A DNA stretch of 23,904 nucleotides from Deltaproteobacteria bacterium (GCA_022571535.1 JACZXR010000002.1:1-23904); one strand, 5' to 3'. Numbered from the stretch's first letter, positions 12,645 through 20,736 are shown. Notes: generated by a model from the sequence alone, not told the origin. Numbers and translations are program-made.

Positions 12645-14392
12645 AGCGAAGGAACGTACTGATAACGACTTTTATTCTACTTGCCATCATGGCGGAGATT
12701 CTCTGTGGTGACCTTGCCAGCGGTCAGATACCGGTGGCGAGATTTTTTTATGACGAAAAGGGTAATGTCTCTCGCCAGGAGAAGGATACCAACGGCGATG
12801 GGAAAATGGACCGCTGGATCTTCTTCAACACGGAGGGAAAGATCGACCGTGTTGAACAGGATGAGAACTTCGACGGGAAACCCGACATCAGCTTCTTCTA
12901 TGAAAAGGGAAAGCTAAAGAGACAGGAGATCTCGACGGGCCGGGACGGCCGGATCGACGTACGGTATTTCTATAACGCGAAGGGAGAGGTTGAGCGCAAA
13001 GAGCAAGCCATCAATAACGACGGCAGGGCCGAGGTCCGACTGATTTATGAAAATAATAAGCCTGTTCGCAGCGAGGAAGACAGGGACGGCGATGGCCACG
13101 CAGAGCGAGTGGTCTACTTCCGAGAAGGAAAGATCACCCGCATCGAGGAGGACACCGGCAGTAAGGGGGAAAAAGACTCCTGGTCATATTTTGAAGGAGG
13201 GGAGCTGGTCAGAAAAAAAATAGACAGAGACCACGACGGAAAGGTGGATGTTGTAGGCTATTATCGTGGTGGTCGCCTGGAGCGACAAGAGGAGGACCGC
13301 AATGGAGATGAGAAAACGGACCGCTGGGTCTTCTTTGATGGGGACGGGAAGATCGCTCGCGTGGAACAGGATGAGGACTATGACGGAAAGTCTGACGTAA
13401 CCCTTTTTTATGAACAGGGAAGGGTAATAAGACAAGAGGTTTCCACCAGACACGACAGCCGGATCGACCAATGGAACTTTTTTGGCGAGGATGGTCAGCT
13501 ACAGCGCAGAGAGCAGGATAGCAATGGAGATGGGAAAGCTGATGTCTGGCTCACCTATCACAATAATAAGCTCGTGAAGAAGAAGGTTGATAATGACAAC
13601 GATGGCCAGGTAGACGCTGTAAGTTATTACCAGAACGGGAATTTACAGTGGAAGGAAGAAGATCTGGACAGGGATGGGAAGATGGAAACTCGATCCTATT
13701 TTGAGGCCGGCAAAGAAGTAAAAAAGGAGATAGATCATAATCACGATGGCAAGGCGGACGTGGTGGGCTATTATCGGGATGGCTATCTATACCGGCAAGA
13801 GGAGGACTTGGACGGAGATGGTAGGATGGACCGGGTTCGCATGCTTGCCCAGGGGAAACTCACGCGCAGTGAAGAGAGCACCCGTAGAAACGGCACCTTC
13901 GATCTCATCGAACTATTTTCAAATGGGAAATTGATCAGACGGCTTAAAGACGTTACGAGAGATGGAAAAATCGATACCGTCTATGTTTTCAAAGGCAACG
14001 CGCTTGTTCGAAAAGAAACCAATACGAACGGGGATAGTTATATTGACCTCAGGGTGTTTTATGAAAACGGCCAGAGAGTGCGGCAGGAGGCCGACACCAA
14101 CGGGGATCACCGCGTGGATGTGTGGGTTTTTTACAAAGATGCGAAAAGGGTCCGACAGGACGAGGATCGAAATTACAACGGCAGGATCGACGCCCGCTAT
14201 TTTTACCAAGACGATAAGGTGATAGGACAAGAACGGGTGGCTGAGGCGGAGCCCACTCCGCAGCCCATACCGTTTTCCACGACTCAAAAGGCGTTGAGTC
14301 GACCGGATGAAGTCCATGGCGGGGAGTTGGAAAAGGAAAAAAGGGTTATGGAGACGGTTCAAAAGCCTGTCTCGGATATGAGAGAGCAATGA
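12641..14392 (+). CDS. Secreted protein with 20 tandem calcium-loop-like repeats
   Basis: A 583-residue protein starting at GTG inside the TonB stop codon. After a signal peptide (residues 1 to about 29) the body is a tandem array of about 24-residue units, from about residue 49 to 530. Each unit opens with an acidic loop such as DTNGDGKMD or DRDHDGKVD, which matches the DxDxDG calcium-binding loop of thrombospondin-3, dockerin and EF-hand-like proteins. A beta-rich half follows, of the form xFFxxGKLxRxEE, which resembles MORN-type YxxGxLxR strings. Units 1-7 (49-218) and 8-14 (219-388) align one to one with an exact 170-residue period, and a third block starts at 389. The C-terminus (about 530-583) is charged and unstructured. 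Calcium binding is inferred from motif. Function is unknown; operon position links it to TonB and the following lipoprotein. Confidence 0.85.
   Translation: MKRRNVLITTFILLAIMAEILCGDLASGQIPVARFFYDEKGNVSRQEKDTNGDGKMDRWIFFNTEGKIDRVEQDENFDGKPDISFFYEKGKLKRQEISTGRDGRIDVRYFYNAKGEVERKEQAINNDGRAEVRLIYENNKPVRSEEDRDGDGHAERVVYFREGKITRIEEDTGSKGEKDSWSYFEGGELVRKKIDRDHDGKVDVVGYYRGGRLERQEEDRNGDEKTDRWVFFDGDGKIARVEQDEDYDGKSDVTLFYEQGRVIRQEVSTRHDSRIDQWNFFGEDGQLQRREQDSNGDGKADVWLTYHNNKLVKKKVDNDNDGQVDAVSYYQNGNLQWKEEDLDRDGKMETRSYFEAGKEVKKEIDHNHDGKADVVGYYRDGYLYRQEEDLDGDGRMDRVRMLAQGKLTRSEESTRRNGTFDLIELFSNGKLIRRLKDVTRDGKIDTVYVFKGNALVRKETNTNGDSYIDLRVFYENGQRVRQEADTNGDHRVDVWVFYKDAKRVRQDEDRNYNGRIDARYFYQDDKVIGQERVAEAEPTPQPIPFSTTQKALSRPDEVHGGELEKEKRVMETVQKPVSDMREQ
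12785..14230 (+). repeat. 510-bp higher-order coding repeat (7 units per period)
   Basis: Codons for the first acidic loop of each block begin at 12785, 13295 and 13805, exactly 510 bp apart. Blocks 1 and 2 match unit by unit, including the deviant third unit (STGRDGRID, STRHDSRID) and the seventh (VDVVGYYRGG, ADVVGYYRDG). Block 3 starts in register but drifts and ends early. This shows growth by duplication of a seven-unit cassette. Confidence 0.75.
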
Positions 14393-15543
14393 AAGCGCCA
14401 CTCCTGCTGAGGTTGATGTTGTTTTTCCTTATCCTCTTAGGAGGGTGTGAGCCTGTCGCGTTGCAGAACCCGCCACCCAATGCCCCTGGGACCCCTCCCA
14501 ACCCGATTACGTCACCACCCTCCACGCCGTCCAGTCCTGTCCAACCGGGGACTCAACCCAAACCCCAGGTGAGCGATTCCCAGAGATGGCAGTATGCATG
14601 GGAGCGGGCCATGGAGGGGGTTGCCATGGGAGGTTCCGTAGCCGGGCCTTTCGGAGCAGGAGGTGGCTTAGTCCTGGGGCTGATTTTCGGCCTTTCCACC
14701 GCCGACTCTCATTATGAGCAACTCCATGGCCAGATCCTGGCCGAGCAGGCGAAGGACAAGGAATTAGAAGCCCAACTCGAGCAGGAGATAGAGCTTCAAA
14801 GGGAGCTGGAGGCCCAACTGGAAATAAGAGAAGGTACCTCGGAGCCAGAACAGAGAGAGAGTACAGCTGGTGATCGGGGATCCGCTAAAGAGATCGAGAC
14901 GACCCAATCAGTCAAGGAGAAAGAGGAGATCGGTTCTCTTGCCTCCTTGGGCAAAAGAAAAACAGATCCTGCAACCCCGACATCTCCCTTTAAAAACGTC
15001 AAGGTCAGGGACATTAACGGAGACGGGGTTCCAGACCTGTGGATCACGTATGACCCTCTGAAACCAGATGAGATCATACGACAAGAGGAGGATACAAACT
15101 GGGACGGCAGGGTCGATACCTGGAGCTATTTTTCAGATGCGAAACTTGTCCGCCGAGAGGTGGACACTAACAGGGATGGCAGAAGTGACCGATTCTTCTT
15201 CTACAAAGATGAGTCCCTTGCCAGGGAAGATAGGGACGAAAGGGGTGATGGTCGATCGAGCTTTCGGGCCATCTATGAGAATGGTCGTCTGGCCAGGGTG
15301 GAAAAGGATCTAGACCAGGATGGCAAGATGGACCTCTGGGTCTACTACGACACCGACCAGCCCGAGGAGGTTGTGATAAGGGAAGAGAGAGATCTTAACA
15401 GCGACGGTGGAGTGGATCTCTGGTCCTATTACGAAGATGGACGGCTTGTGCGCCGGGACGTGAGCGCGTTGGGGCTGGACTATCTATCGAAGCAAGAAAG
15501 GCCCCTGCCGGAGGTCCCCCCGCAGACTCTTCCCAAAAGCTAA
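14389..15543 (+). CDS. Lipoprotein with glycine zipper, coiled coil and calcium-loop-like repeats
   Basis: A 384-residue protein that overlaps the previous gene by 4 nt (ATGA). It has a lipoprotein signal peptide with lipobox LGGC (Cys20) followed by Glu21, so no inner-membrane retention signal; outer-membrane attachment is likely. A Pro/Thr/Ser-rich linker (about 25-65) comes next, then a glycine-zipper-like hydrophobic stretch (about 82-105). A Glu/Gln-rich coiled coil follows (about 115-150). The C-terminal half (about 205-365) has six acidic-loop units (DINGDGVPD, DTNWDGRVD, DTNRDGRSD, DERGDGRSS, DLDQDGKMD, DLNSDGGVD) of the same type as in the preceding protein. The shared repeat suggests the two proteins contact each other or the same ligand. 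Function is unknown. Confidence 0.85.
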   Translation: MKAPLLLRLMLFFLILLGGCEPVALQNPPPNAPGTPPNPITSPPSTPSSPVQPGTQPKPQVSDSQRWQYAWERAMEGVAMGGSVAGPFGAGGGLVLGLIFGLSTADSHYEQLHGQILAEQAKDKELEAQLEQEIELQRELEAQLEIREGTSEPEQRESTAGDRGSAKEIETTQSVKEKEEIGSLASLGKRKTDPATPTSPFKNVKVRDINGDGVPDLWITYDPLKPDEIIRQEEDTNWDGRVDTWSYFSDAKLVRREVDTNRDGRSDRFFFYKDESLAREDRDERGDGRSSFRAIYENGRLARVEKDLDQDGKMDLWVYYDTDQPEEVVIREERDLNSDGGVDLWSYYEDGRLVRRDVSALGLDYLSKQERPLPEVPPQTLPKS

Positions 15544-15567
15544 TCCACGATCCGTGATATCAAATGC

Positions 15568-15966
15568 TTACTTTACGGCAATCCCGATATCGTAGAAACC
15601 GCTTGCTCTGCAGATCCCCAGAACTCTGACGACCCGACCATAATCTAATCGCCTATCCGCCCTGACAATAGCTGTTTTCTTTTTACTCCCGCTTCCCAAT
15701 GCCTTCAAACGACTCTCCAGCGTCTTGAGATTCACCCGTTTGCCGTTTAATAGGATCTTTCCGTCCTTCCCCAGCTCTATGGTGACGGGGATTGATTTGG
15801 TTTTTGGCGACGCAGCCTTCGCCTCTGGGAGCTGAATATCGAGCTTCTTGGAAGGATCGATCAGGGTGGTCGTCACCATGAAGAAAATGAGCAAAAGAAA
15901 GATCACGTCAATAAGAGAGGTGAGGCTAATCCCCACGTCCTCCTCTGGCTCTTTTAGAAACTGCAT
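15568..15966 (-). CDS. ExbD/TolR family biopolymer transport protein
   Basis: A 132-residue protein matching the family's usual length. It has a short cytoplasmic start, one membrane helix (about 15-32) with the conserved proton-path Asp20 in the LTSLIDVIFLLLIFF segment, and a periplasmic domain of about 95 residues. Together with ExbB it forms the proton-driven motor that energises TonB or Tol proteins. ATG 15966 directly abuts the ExbB stop codon, so the two are co-translated. The gene converges on the lipoprotein gene, with 24 bp between the two stops. ExbD and TolR are not separable from sequence; the nearby TonB gene favours ExbD. Confidence 0.92.
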   Translation of the reverse strand: MQFLKEPEEDVGISLTSLIDVIFLLLIFFMVTTTLIDPSKKLDIQLPEAKAASPKTKSIPVTIELGKDGKILLNGKRVNLKTLESRLKALGSGSKKKTAIVRADRRLDYGRVVRVLGICRASGFYDIGIAVK

Positions 15967-16776
15967 TTAATCCTCTTGGGCAACGGCTCCCACACCCTCT
16001 TCTTTACGGTGTGTTGCCGGCTCTCGGCCCTTGGAACGGGAGGGCACAGGTGAAACTCCGGTCTCAAAACCTTCGTAGGCCAGATCCTCAATTAGGGCCA
16101 GCGACACCTCTTCCATCTCGAGAACCCTCAGCTCGACCTTGCGTTTGAAATAGTAGTAGGCGCCCAGCGTGGGAATTCCGACCATTAGACCGAAGACGGT
16201 CGTTATCAAGGCCTCTGATATCCCTGCTGCAACGGCTCCAGGATCTCCCGTTATGCCGAATCTGGCTATTACGTCGAAGGACCGGGTCAAACCGAGCACC
16301 GTACCCAAGAGGCCCAGCATGGGGGCGATATTAGCTAGGAATCCTAGGAGCATCAGGTTTCGCCTCAATACGGCCGCCTCGTGCTGGCCGGCCCCCTCAA
16401 TAGCCTTCTCGACGGCATCGATCCCGTGATCAAAGCGCATAAGCCCGGCGCGCAGCAAACGGGAGATAGAGATGTCGTGTTCCTTGCAGGTCTGAATAGC
16501 CCGTTCAGTTTCCCGCCTATACCAGTACTTCTTGACCTCTTCAATGAAGGCGGCAGAAATGATTTTCCCCTTGCGCAGGTTGATGGCCCGTTCCAGAAGG
16601 ATCGCTAGGGCAAAGACGGAGCAGGCGAGGATGAAATGCATCGTGAGACCCCCCCTGAGGTAAAAATCGATTAGGGAGACAGTCGGTTGAGACTCGGGTG
16701 GAGTCTCAGCCCCGAATCCAAGGCAGGGAACAATAAGAAGAGACCAAAAAATGACCGAAAGAAATCTAAAGATCAA
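15967..16776 (-). CDS. ExbB/TolQ/MotA family proton channel protein
   Basis: A 269-residue protein. An N-terminal hydrophobic, signal-like segment (about 1-24) is not present in short ExbB proteins but occurs in many longer ones. Three membrane helices follow: near 42-62, 142-163 (LLGFLANIAPMLGLLGTVLGLT) and 187-213 (GISEALITTVFGLMVGIPTLGAYYYF). The last two are the diagnostic MotA/TolQ/ExbB core. It forms the pentameric channel around ExbD. The start is TTG 16776 with GGAGG about 5 nt upstream. The gene is 9 bp downstream of the VWA gene and abuts exbD, making a three-gene operon. Confidence 0.9.
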   Translation of the reverse strand: MIFRFLSVIFWSLLIVPCLGFGAETPPESQPTVSLIDFYLRGGLTMHFILACSVFALAILLERAINLRKGKIISAAFIEEVKKYWYRRETERAIQTCKEHDISISRLLRAGLMRFDHGIDAVEKAIEGAGQHEAAVLRRNLMLLGFLANIAPMLGLLGTVLGLTRSFDVIARFGITGDPGAVAAGISEALITTVFGLMVGIPTLGAYYYFKRKVELRVLEMEEVSLALIEDLAYEGFETGVSPVPSRSKGREPATHRKEEGVGAVAQED

Positions 16777-16785
16777 AATTCCTCC

Positions 16786-18390
16786 TTAAGGCTCAAAATT
16801 TTCCTCGTGCGCAGGAGGCGACTCGTAGGGTTGCCTCAGGCTTTCCCTCCTGTTGCCTTCAATCTCCCTCTGGATTTCTTCACTGCTTCGACCTAGCCGT
16901 TCCACCTCCAGCTTGAGGCTCTTCTCTTTTTCCAGGAAGACCTCCAGGTCCAGGGAACGCCGCTCGCCGCTCTGATAGAACACCGATATCGAATCTTTTC
17001 CTATGGCCCCGCCACTCCCGCGGGCCAAGACCTGAATCCGATTGAGACCTTCAACTACCGGTAGTGCAGAGGAAAAAAAACCGTCTGATGCCAGGCGCAG
17101 CTGAGATGCCCTCTTCCCGGTTGTCTTGTTGAAAACTTCGACATACTCGACTCCCACTACGGAGACGCTCTCTAACACCGTTAAGATATCCGCCGGCCTA
17201 ACCACCGGGGTAAAAATCCCACCACTCTGCTTGGCAATCCCCACCGCGGCCCGAGGGTAGGATAGCGCTTCTTCCCCAAGGGCGAAAACATGGATCTTGA
17301 TGCCTGCCTTTTTTGCAATGCGGGCGGCGTTGATCGCCAGGTTGGTGTCTTCCGGAGTTGCCTTTCTTGCCCCGCCAATGGGTAAGGTCGGAAAACCGTC
17401 TGTCAGAAGAAAGGTGACCTTTATTGCGCCCCTTCTGCGCGGGCTCCGGCCCAGGCCGCTCAGCTCCCTGATGCCCAGGCGTATACCGCCTACCATGTGA
17501 GTCCCTCCATAGGGACCTGTTTCAAGGACCTCGTTCAGGGATTCCCTCACCCGCTCAAACTCATTGGTCAGCGGCTGGAGCACTTGAGCCCTCTCGCCAA
17601 AAGTGATCAACCCTACCCGGGTGCTCCCGGGGTTGAGCTGGGAGAGGAGCCGGCGAGTGGCTGCAACCTCCGCGGCCAGAATAGAATTTTCCATATCCAT
17701 CATACCTGGGTCACCCATGCCGAAGCCCCGGCCATAGACTCTAATCTGTCCTCCTCCCCATCTCCGTGGCGCTGATGAAGAGGAGAGATCAGAATCGCCG
17801 AAGTCGACCCCTGCATAACGAGCCGTGCTCGCGGAGACATCGAGGACGAATAGGATATCCACATTGGGGGTACGAGTCTGCTTCATAGATACTTTTCCGG
17901 TAACTAAGATAATGCTCTTGTCTTGAGTGATTCGGGTGCCATCTGGTGGGGAAGTAATCCGCACTTGTGGCCGTTCACCTCCATCCTTGCCTCCGGTAGG
18001 CATTTTATCCCGCCCATCCACCTTTCTGGGGAGAGCTGATTCCGGCATCTTTTTCCTTAGCTTCACGGAATCTTTCTTAATGAAGCCGGGCGGGCGGCCG
18101 TGTTTAGACCGAATCTTCAGCCAATCTCCCTGATCATCGACGACTTGAACCTTTGTCCCTGGCTTGATGGTGGCAATCTTCCGTGAGTCTTCTCTAGGTT
18201 GGCTATATACGGCGGTGGGACGAAGTACTTTGTAAGGGCTTGGTGTCGACTTCGATTGGGACGCCGGCTTTTCGAGGGTGGAAGTTCCCGTCCGGCCAGA
18301 GTCCTTGTCATCCCCGTAACCTCGAGACACCAAAGTTACGAGCAACAAGATCATCAACGAGGTTTTTGGCAGCTTTCGTAAGGAACTCAT
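16786..18390 (-). CDS. Exported SH3-VWA protein, VWA nested in an Ig-like domain
   Basis: A 534-residue protein. It has a signal peptide (1 to about 26) and a bacterial SH3 domain (about 52-112, with GDWLKIRS...GFIKKDSV). The segment RITSPPDGTRI (about 144-154) is typical of the first strand of bacterial Ig-like domains. A von Willebrand A domain follows (about 176-400) with MIDAS residues D184-x-S186-x-S188, the GGTHMVGG Thr and LLTDG Asp. The matching second half of the Ig-like domain comes after it (about 405-480, with SALPVVEGLNRIQVLARG), then a C-terminal coiled coil (about 485-510). The VWA domain thus seems inserted in an Ig-like domain. SH3 suggests peptidoglycan or protein binding; VWA suggests metal-dependent adhesion or complex assembly. 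It is the first gene of an operon with exbB and exbD. Confidence 0.87.
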   Translation of the reverse strand: MSSLRKLPKTSLMILLLVTLVSRGYGDDKDSGRTGTSTLEKPASQSKSTPSPYKVLRPTAVYSQPREDSRKIATIKPGTKVQVVDDQGDWLKIRSKHGRPPGFIKKDSVKLRKKMPESALPRKVDGRDKMPTGGKDGGERPQVRITSPPDGTRITQDKSIILVTGKVSMKQTRTPNVDILFVLDVSASTARYAGVDFGDSDLSSSSAPRRWGGGQIRVYGRGFGMGDPGMMDMENSILAAEVAATRRLLSQLNPGSTRVGLITFGERAQVLQPLTNEFERVRESLNEVLETGPYGGTHMVGGIRLGIRELSGLGRSPRRRGAIKVTFLLTDGFPTLPIGGARKATPEDTNLAINAARIAKKAGIKIHVFALGEEALSYPRAAVGIAKQSGGIFTPVVRPADILTVLESVSVVGVEYVEVFNKTTGKRASQLRLASDGFFSSALPVVEGLNRIQVLARGSGGAIGKDSISVFYQSGERRSLDLEVFLEKEKSLKLEVERLGRSSEEIQREIEGNRRESLRQPYESPPAHEENFEP

Positions 18391-18609
18391 CTAGTTGCCT
18401 GATCCCATACGCCTTTATACGACATCCCCCTTATGTGGGCAACGTCCTTGTCCCCTTGCCCCTCGATATCGTTATAAAACAATCGTTGTTTTCCTGTGGT
18501 TCCTTATAACAAACCGCTATGGGAGAATGAGGACAGCGACATTGGGTGTTGATGTGATGGAGGGGGGTCATTTGCCCAAACAAAAATAACTGTGCTAAAC
18601 TTATTTATA
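18391..18609. promoter_or_regulatory. Divergent promoter region with nested inverted repeats
   Basis: This gap lies between the VWA-exbBD operon (minus) and the coiled-coil protein gene (plus). AAAACAA-TCG-TTGTTTT (18476-18492) is a perfect palindrome. GTTATAA (18471-18477) pairs with TTATAAC (18504-18510) around it. The AT-rich dyads in a divergent gap suit a regulator site or the -10 regions, but no specific promoter can be fixed. Confidence 0.35.
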
Positions 18610-19488
18610 ATGAAGCTGATCTGGAAAATTCCTCCCCTGGCTCTTTTGGCCCTTTTTTGTTGGCCAGGGCCTCTATTTGCCGACTACACGCTTCTCCTCA
18701 AAAACGGTCGGAGCATCACCGTCAAGAGATACCGAGAAGAAGGCGGGATAATCAAGGTCTATGGCCTTGGATGGGAAATGGGTTTCTCCAGGGATCAGAT
18801 CGAGTCCATTATTCGGGTCGAGGAGGGTGAGGGGCAGGGAATGGTTCTTCCCGATCTGCCTGTGCGCGGCCTGCCCGCGCAGCAGCAGGCGGGCACGCAG
18901 ACAGGAGCCGGACAATCCCCAGGCAAAGCCGTAGGGATAAGGCAAGGAGGAGAGAAGGTGGCACCTCCCGGTCATTTAGTGGGAGGCGAGGGTGAGGAGA
19001 AAAAGGACGAGCCCGTTGATATGAAAGGGAAGGCCAAGACTCCAGAGGAGCGGAGGGCAGAGGAGAGAGCCAAGGAGGAAAAGAAATACCAGAAAAGAGT
19101 CAGAGAGATAACGGCACAGATCAAGACCCTGATGAATCGCTACTCTCTTGCCACAGGAAGGGGCGCCGGTCCTGAGCCCAGCCTCCTCAACAGTGAGGAG
19201 GCGATCAAAGGACGGACGGCTGACCTTATGTCGAGGCTTAGGGACCGCCAATACAACCCGGCAGGACCCAGCAGGGTCGAGTTGTTCACGGGGGGTTCCA
19301 AGACTAGAGAGCTTCGACGAGGAGTAGCTCGTCCCAGGGTCCGTGTTCCCCTGCCTGCCTATAGCGCAAAAGAGAAAGAGCTCAGTAATTTAAGGGCACA
19401 GACCAATCAGTTGCGGACGGAAAGGGAAACGCTGATTCAGGAGATGAGACGGAAGAAATTCGACACCGGCTCCCTTTTCTTGGAATGA
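18610..19488 (+). CDS. Secreted protein with N-terminal beta domain and coiled coils
   Basis: From ATG 18610 the protein has 292 residues. It starts with a classical signal peptide (MKLIWK followed by a Leu/Ala-rich core, cleavage near LFA-D). A 45-residue strand-rich segment follows, running from DYTLLLKNGRSITVKRY to FSRDQIESI. This resembles a small barrel seen in periplasmic or exported proteins, in which an LKNG turn is followed by a conserved aromatic-Gly turn. The middle is low-complexity (Gly, Gln, Pro). A long charged helix follows (about 130-180, Lys/Glu/Arg), then a basic linker and a C-terminal helix. In-frame GTG 18592 is another start but would add six residues before the signal. 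Neither start has a clear Shine-Dalgarno. I recognise no family; it probably belongs to the envelope module by position. Confidence 0.75.
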   Translation: MKLIWKIPPLALLALFCWPGPLFADYTLLLKNGRSITVKRYREEGGIIKVYGLGWEMGFSRDQIESIIRVEEGEGQGMVLPDLPVRGLPAQQQAGTQTGAGQSPGKAVGIRQGGEKVAPPGHLVGGEGEEKKDEPVDMKGKAKTPEERRAEERAKEEKKYQKRVREITAQIKTLMNRYSLATGRGAGPEPSLLNSEEAIKGRTADLMSRLRDRQYNPAGPSRVELFTGGSKTRELRRGVARPRVRVPLPAYSAKEKELSNLRAQTNQLRTERETLIQEMRRKKFDTGSLFLE

Positions 19489-19516
19489 ACCCTATCCAGA
19501 AATTTGCCTACGGCTA

Positions 19517-19590
19517 GCGTTAAACGACTTGAACGGCTTAACCGACCTGAACCCTATTTTTTGTTCAAACAGTTCAAGTTGTTAAAATCG
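19517..19590. repeat. Family B inverted repeat, copy 1
   Basis: AACGACTTGAAC (19523-19534) and GTTCAAGTTGTT (19572-19583) are inverted repeats with 11 of 12 matches, with a T-run in the interior. The string CTTGAACGGCTTAA inside it recurs as CTTGAACGGATTAA in copy 2 near 21880. It lies between the convergent ends of the coiled-coil gene and aroQ, so it could serve as a bidirectional terminator or REP-like site. Confidence 0.6.
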
Positions 19591-19631
19591 TGGGCCGCAG
19601 CCCTCAGTTTTTTCGCATCAGAGTGAATTTC

Positions 19632-20072
19632 CTAGAGATATTCCACAGCAGCCCTCAGCCCCAGAAGATAGCTGTGAACGCCAAAACCGCTGATTTGTCC
19701 AATAACCGACTCAGCGATCAAGGACCTCTTGCGGAATTCCTCCCGCTTATAAATATTAGACAGGTGGACCTCGATGGCTGGAATTCCCGCATCCATTAAC
19801 GCGTCTCTCAAAGCGATGCTGGAATGCGTGTAGGCACCCGCATTGATGACAAGAGCACCGAACTGCGTGGCTGACTCCTGGACCCAGGTGAGCAGCTCCC
19901 CCTCGTGATTTGATTGCCGGATTTCCACTTGCACTCGAAGCTCCCTGGCGACGGCACGGATCTTTTTGTTGATCTGGTCCAGCGTTATTCGGCCGTAGAT
20001 CTCCGGTTGCCTCCTGCCTAGTAGGTTGAGATTAGGCCCATGGAGCACCAGCACTCTTTTATTCTTAGCCAT
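19632..20072 (-). CDS. aroQ: Type II 3-dehydroquinate dehydratase
   Basis: A 146-residue protein at the family's usual length. It removes water from 3-dehydroquinate to give 3-dehydroshikimate, the third step of the shikimate pathway. It starts the domain with LHGPNLNLLGRRQPEIYG, which holds Asn14, Arg21 and catalytic Tyr26. The NAGAYTHSS motif is at 77-85. Catalytic His103 sits in EVHLSN, and conserved Arg114 follows. Type II enzymes are dodecamers unrelated to AroD. ATG 20072 directly abuts the TAG of the TPR gene, so it is the last gene in the aro operon order and probably translationally coupled. Confidence 0.96.
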   Translation of the reverse strand: MAKNKRVLVLHGPNLNLLGRRQPEIYGRITLDQINKKIRAVARELRVQVEIRQSNHEGELLTWVQESATQFGALVINAGAYTHSSIALRDALMDAGIPAIEVHLSNIYKREEFRKRSLIAESVIGQISGFGVHSYLLGLRAAVEYL

Positions 20073-20615
20073 CTATGGTCCTCTCTGTTGGTTTTTTATC
20101 CAGCGGTTCAAGGTCTCCCAACGTTCAGCGGCCCTTTCCTCTTTCGTCTTCTGGGATTCCTCTTGCCCCAGGCGATCTCTCAAATCCAGTATCTTCTGCC
20201 ATAGTGGTTCCTTCCCTTCGGAGGACAGGTAGAGTTGGCGATAGATCTCCATGGCTTCCCAGAGATAGCCTTGTCTGATATGAAGGTCGGCCATAGTCGC
20301 GGTGATAAAGGCAGGATCCATGTCAGGGTTTGGCTTCTGCCAGAGCCTCTCAAGGCCTTCGGTGATCTTTTTGAGACCCTCGCCTTTACCCAGTTTGCCT
20401 TCCAAAGAGTCCAGGACATGCAGGGCCTGGGCGTACCTTCCCGCCAGATAAAGGATTCGGCAGTGGAGCAGCAGACCACGGGGGTGCCCAGGGCTTTTCC
20501 GGAGACAATGCTCGACTGCCTCTAGGGCCTCAAGAAGTCGGCCCTCCTTGCGCAGGCTCTCTGCATGGTCGACAAGCTTCGATGGGTTAGATGATCGGGA
20601 CTTCAAGGTTGTCAC
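20073..20615 (-). CDS. Tetratricopeptide repeat protein
   Basis: A 180-residue soluble protein. TPR-like helix pairs are visible at about residues 14-47 (AESLRKEGRLLEALEAVEHCLRK), 48-80 (LLLHCRILYLAGRYAQALHVLDSL) and 105-137 (ATMADLHIRQGYLWEAMEIYRQLY). The charged C-terminal helix ends in WIKNQQRGP. There is no signal peptide or membrane segment. TPR domains mediate protein contacts; the partner is unknown. The start is GTG 20615, with no strong Shine-Dalgarno. It sits between aroB and aroQ, abutting aroQ. TPR proteins of this size next to shikimate genes may simply be co-transcribed. Confidence 0.8.
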   Translation of the reverse strand: MTTLKSRSSNPSKLVDHAESLRKEGRLLEALEAVEHCLRKSPGHPRGLLLHCRILYLAGRYAQALHVLDSLEGKLGKGEGLKKITEGLERLWQKPNPDMDPAFITATMADLHIRQGYLWEAMEIYRQLYLSSEGKEPLWQKILDLRDRLGQEESQKTKEERAAERWETLNRWIKNQQRGP

Positions 20616-20630
20616 AAACCCTCAAGGTGC

Positions 20631-20736
20631 CAGCCCCGATCCAAAGTTTTGCCGACCAAGTACCGTACAGAGTAGATACCCGATGAAGGTCGATTTCACC
20701 GATTCTCGCTTTCGACTTTTTTTTGGATCGAGGCCA
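20631..20736. repeat. Family A inverted-repeat element, copy 3
   Basis: CAGCCCCGATCCAAA (20631-20645 region) and TTTGGATCGAGGCC (20722-20735) are inverted repeats with two mismatches, preceded by a T-run at the right end. The interior is about 76 bp. The last dozen or so codons and the stop of aroB (TGA at 20698-20696) lie inside this element. The other end is 16 bp from the TPR gene start. Confidence 0.68.

Noticed and set aside
13919..14401. Long antisense frames under the calcium-loop gene (also 13184-13471 and 12914-13099)
   Set aside because: They are mirror frames produced by the regular codon pattern of the repeats; the hydrophobic look is the complement of acidic codons.
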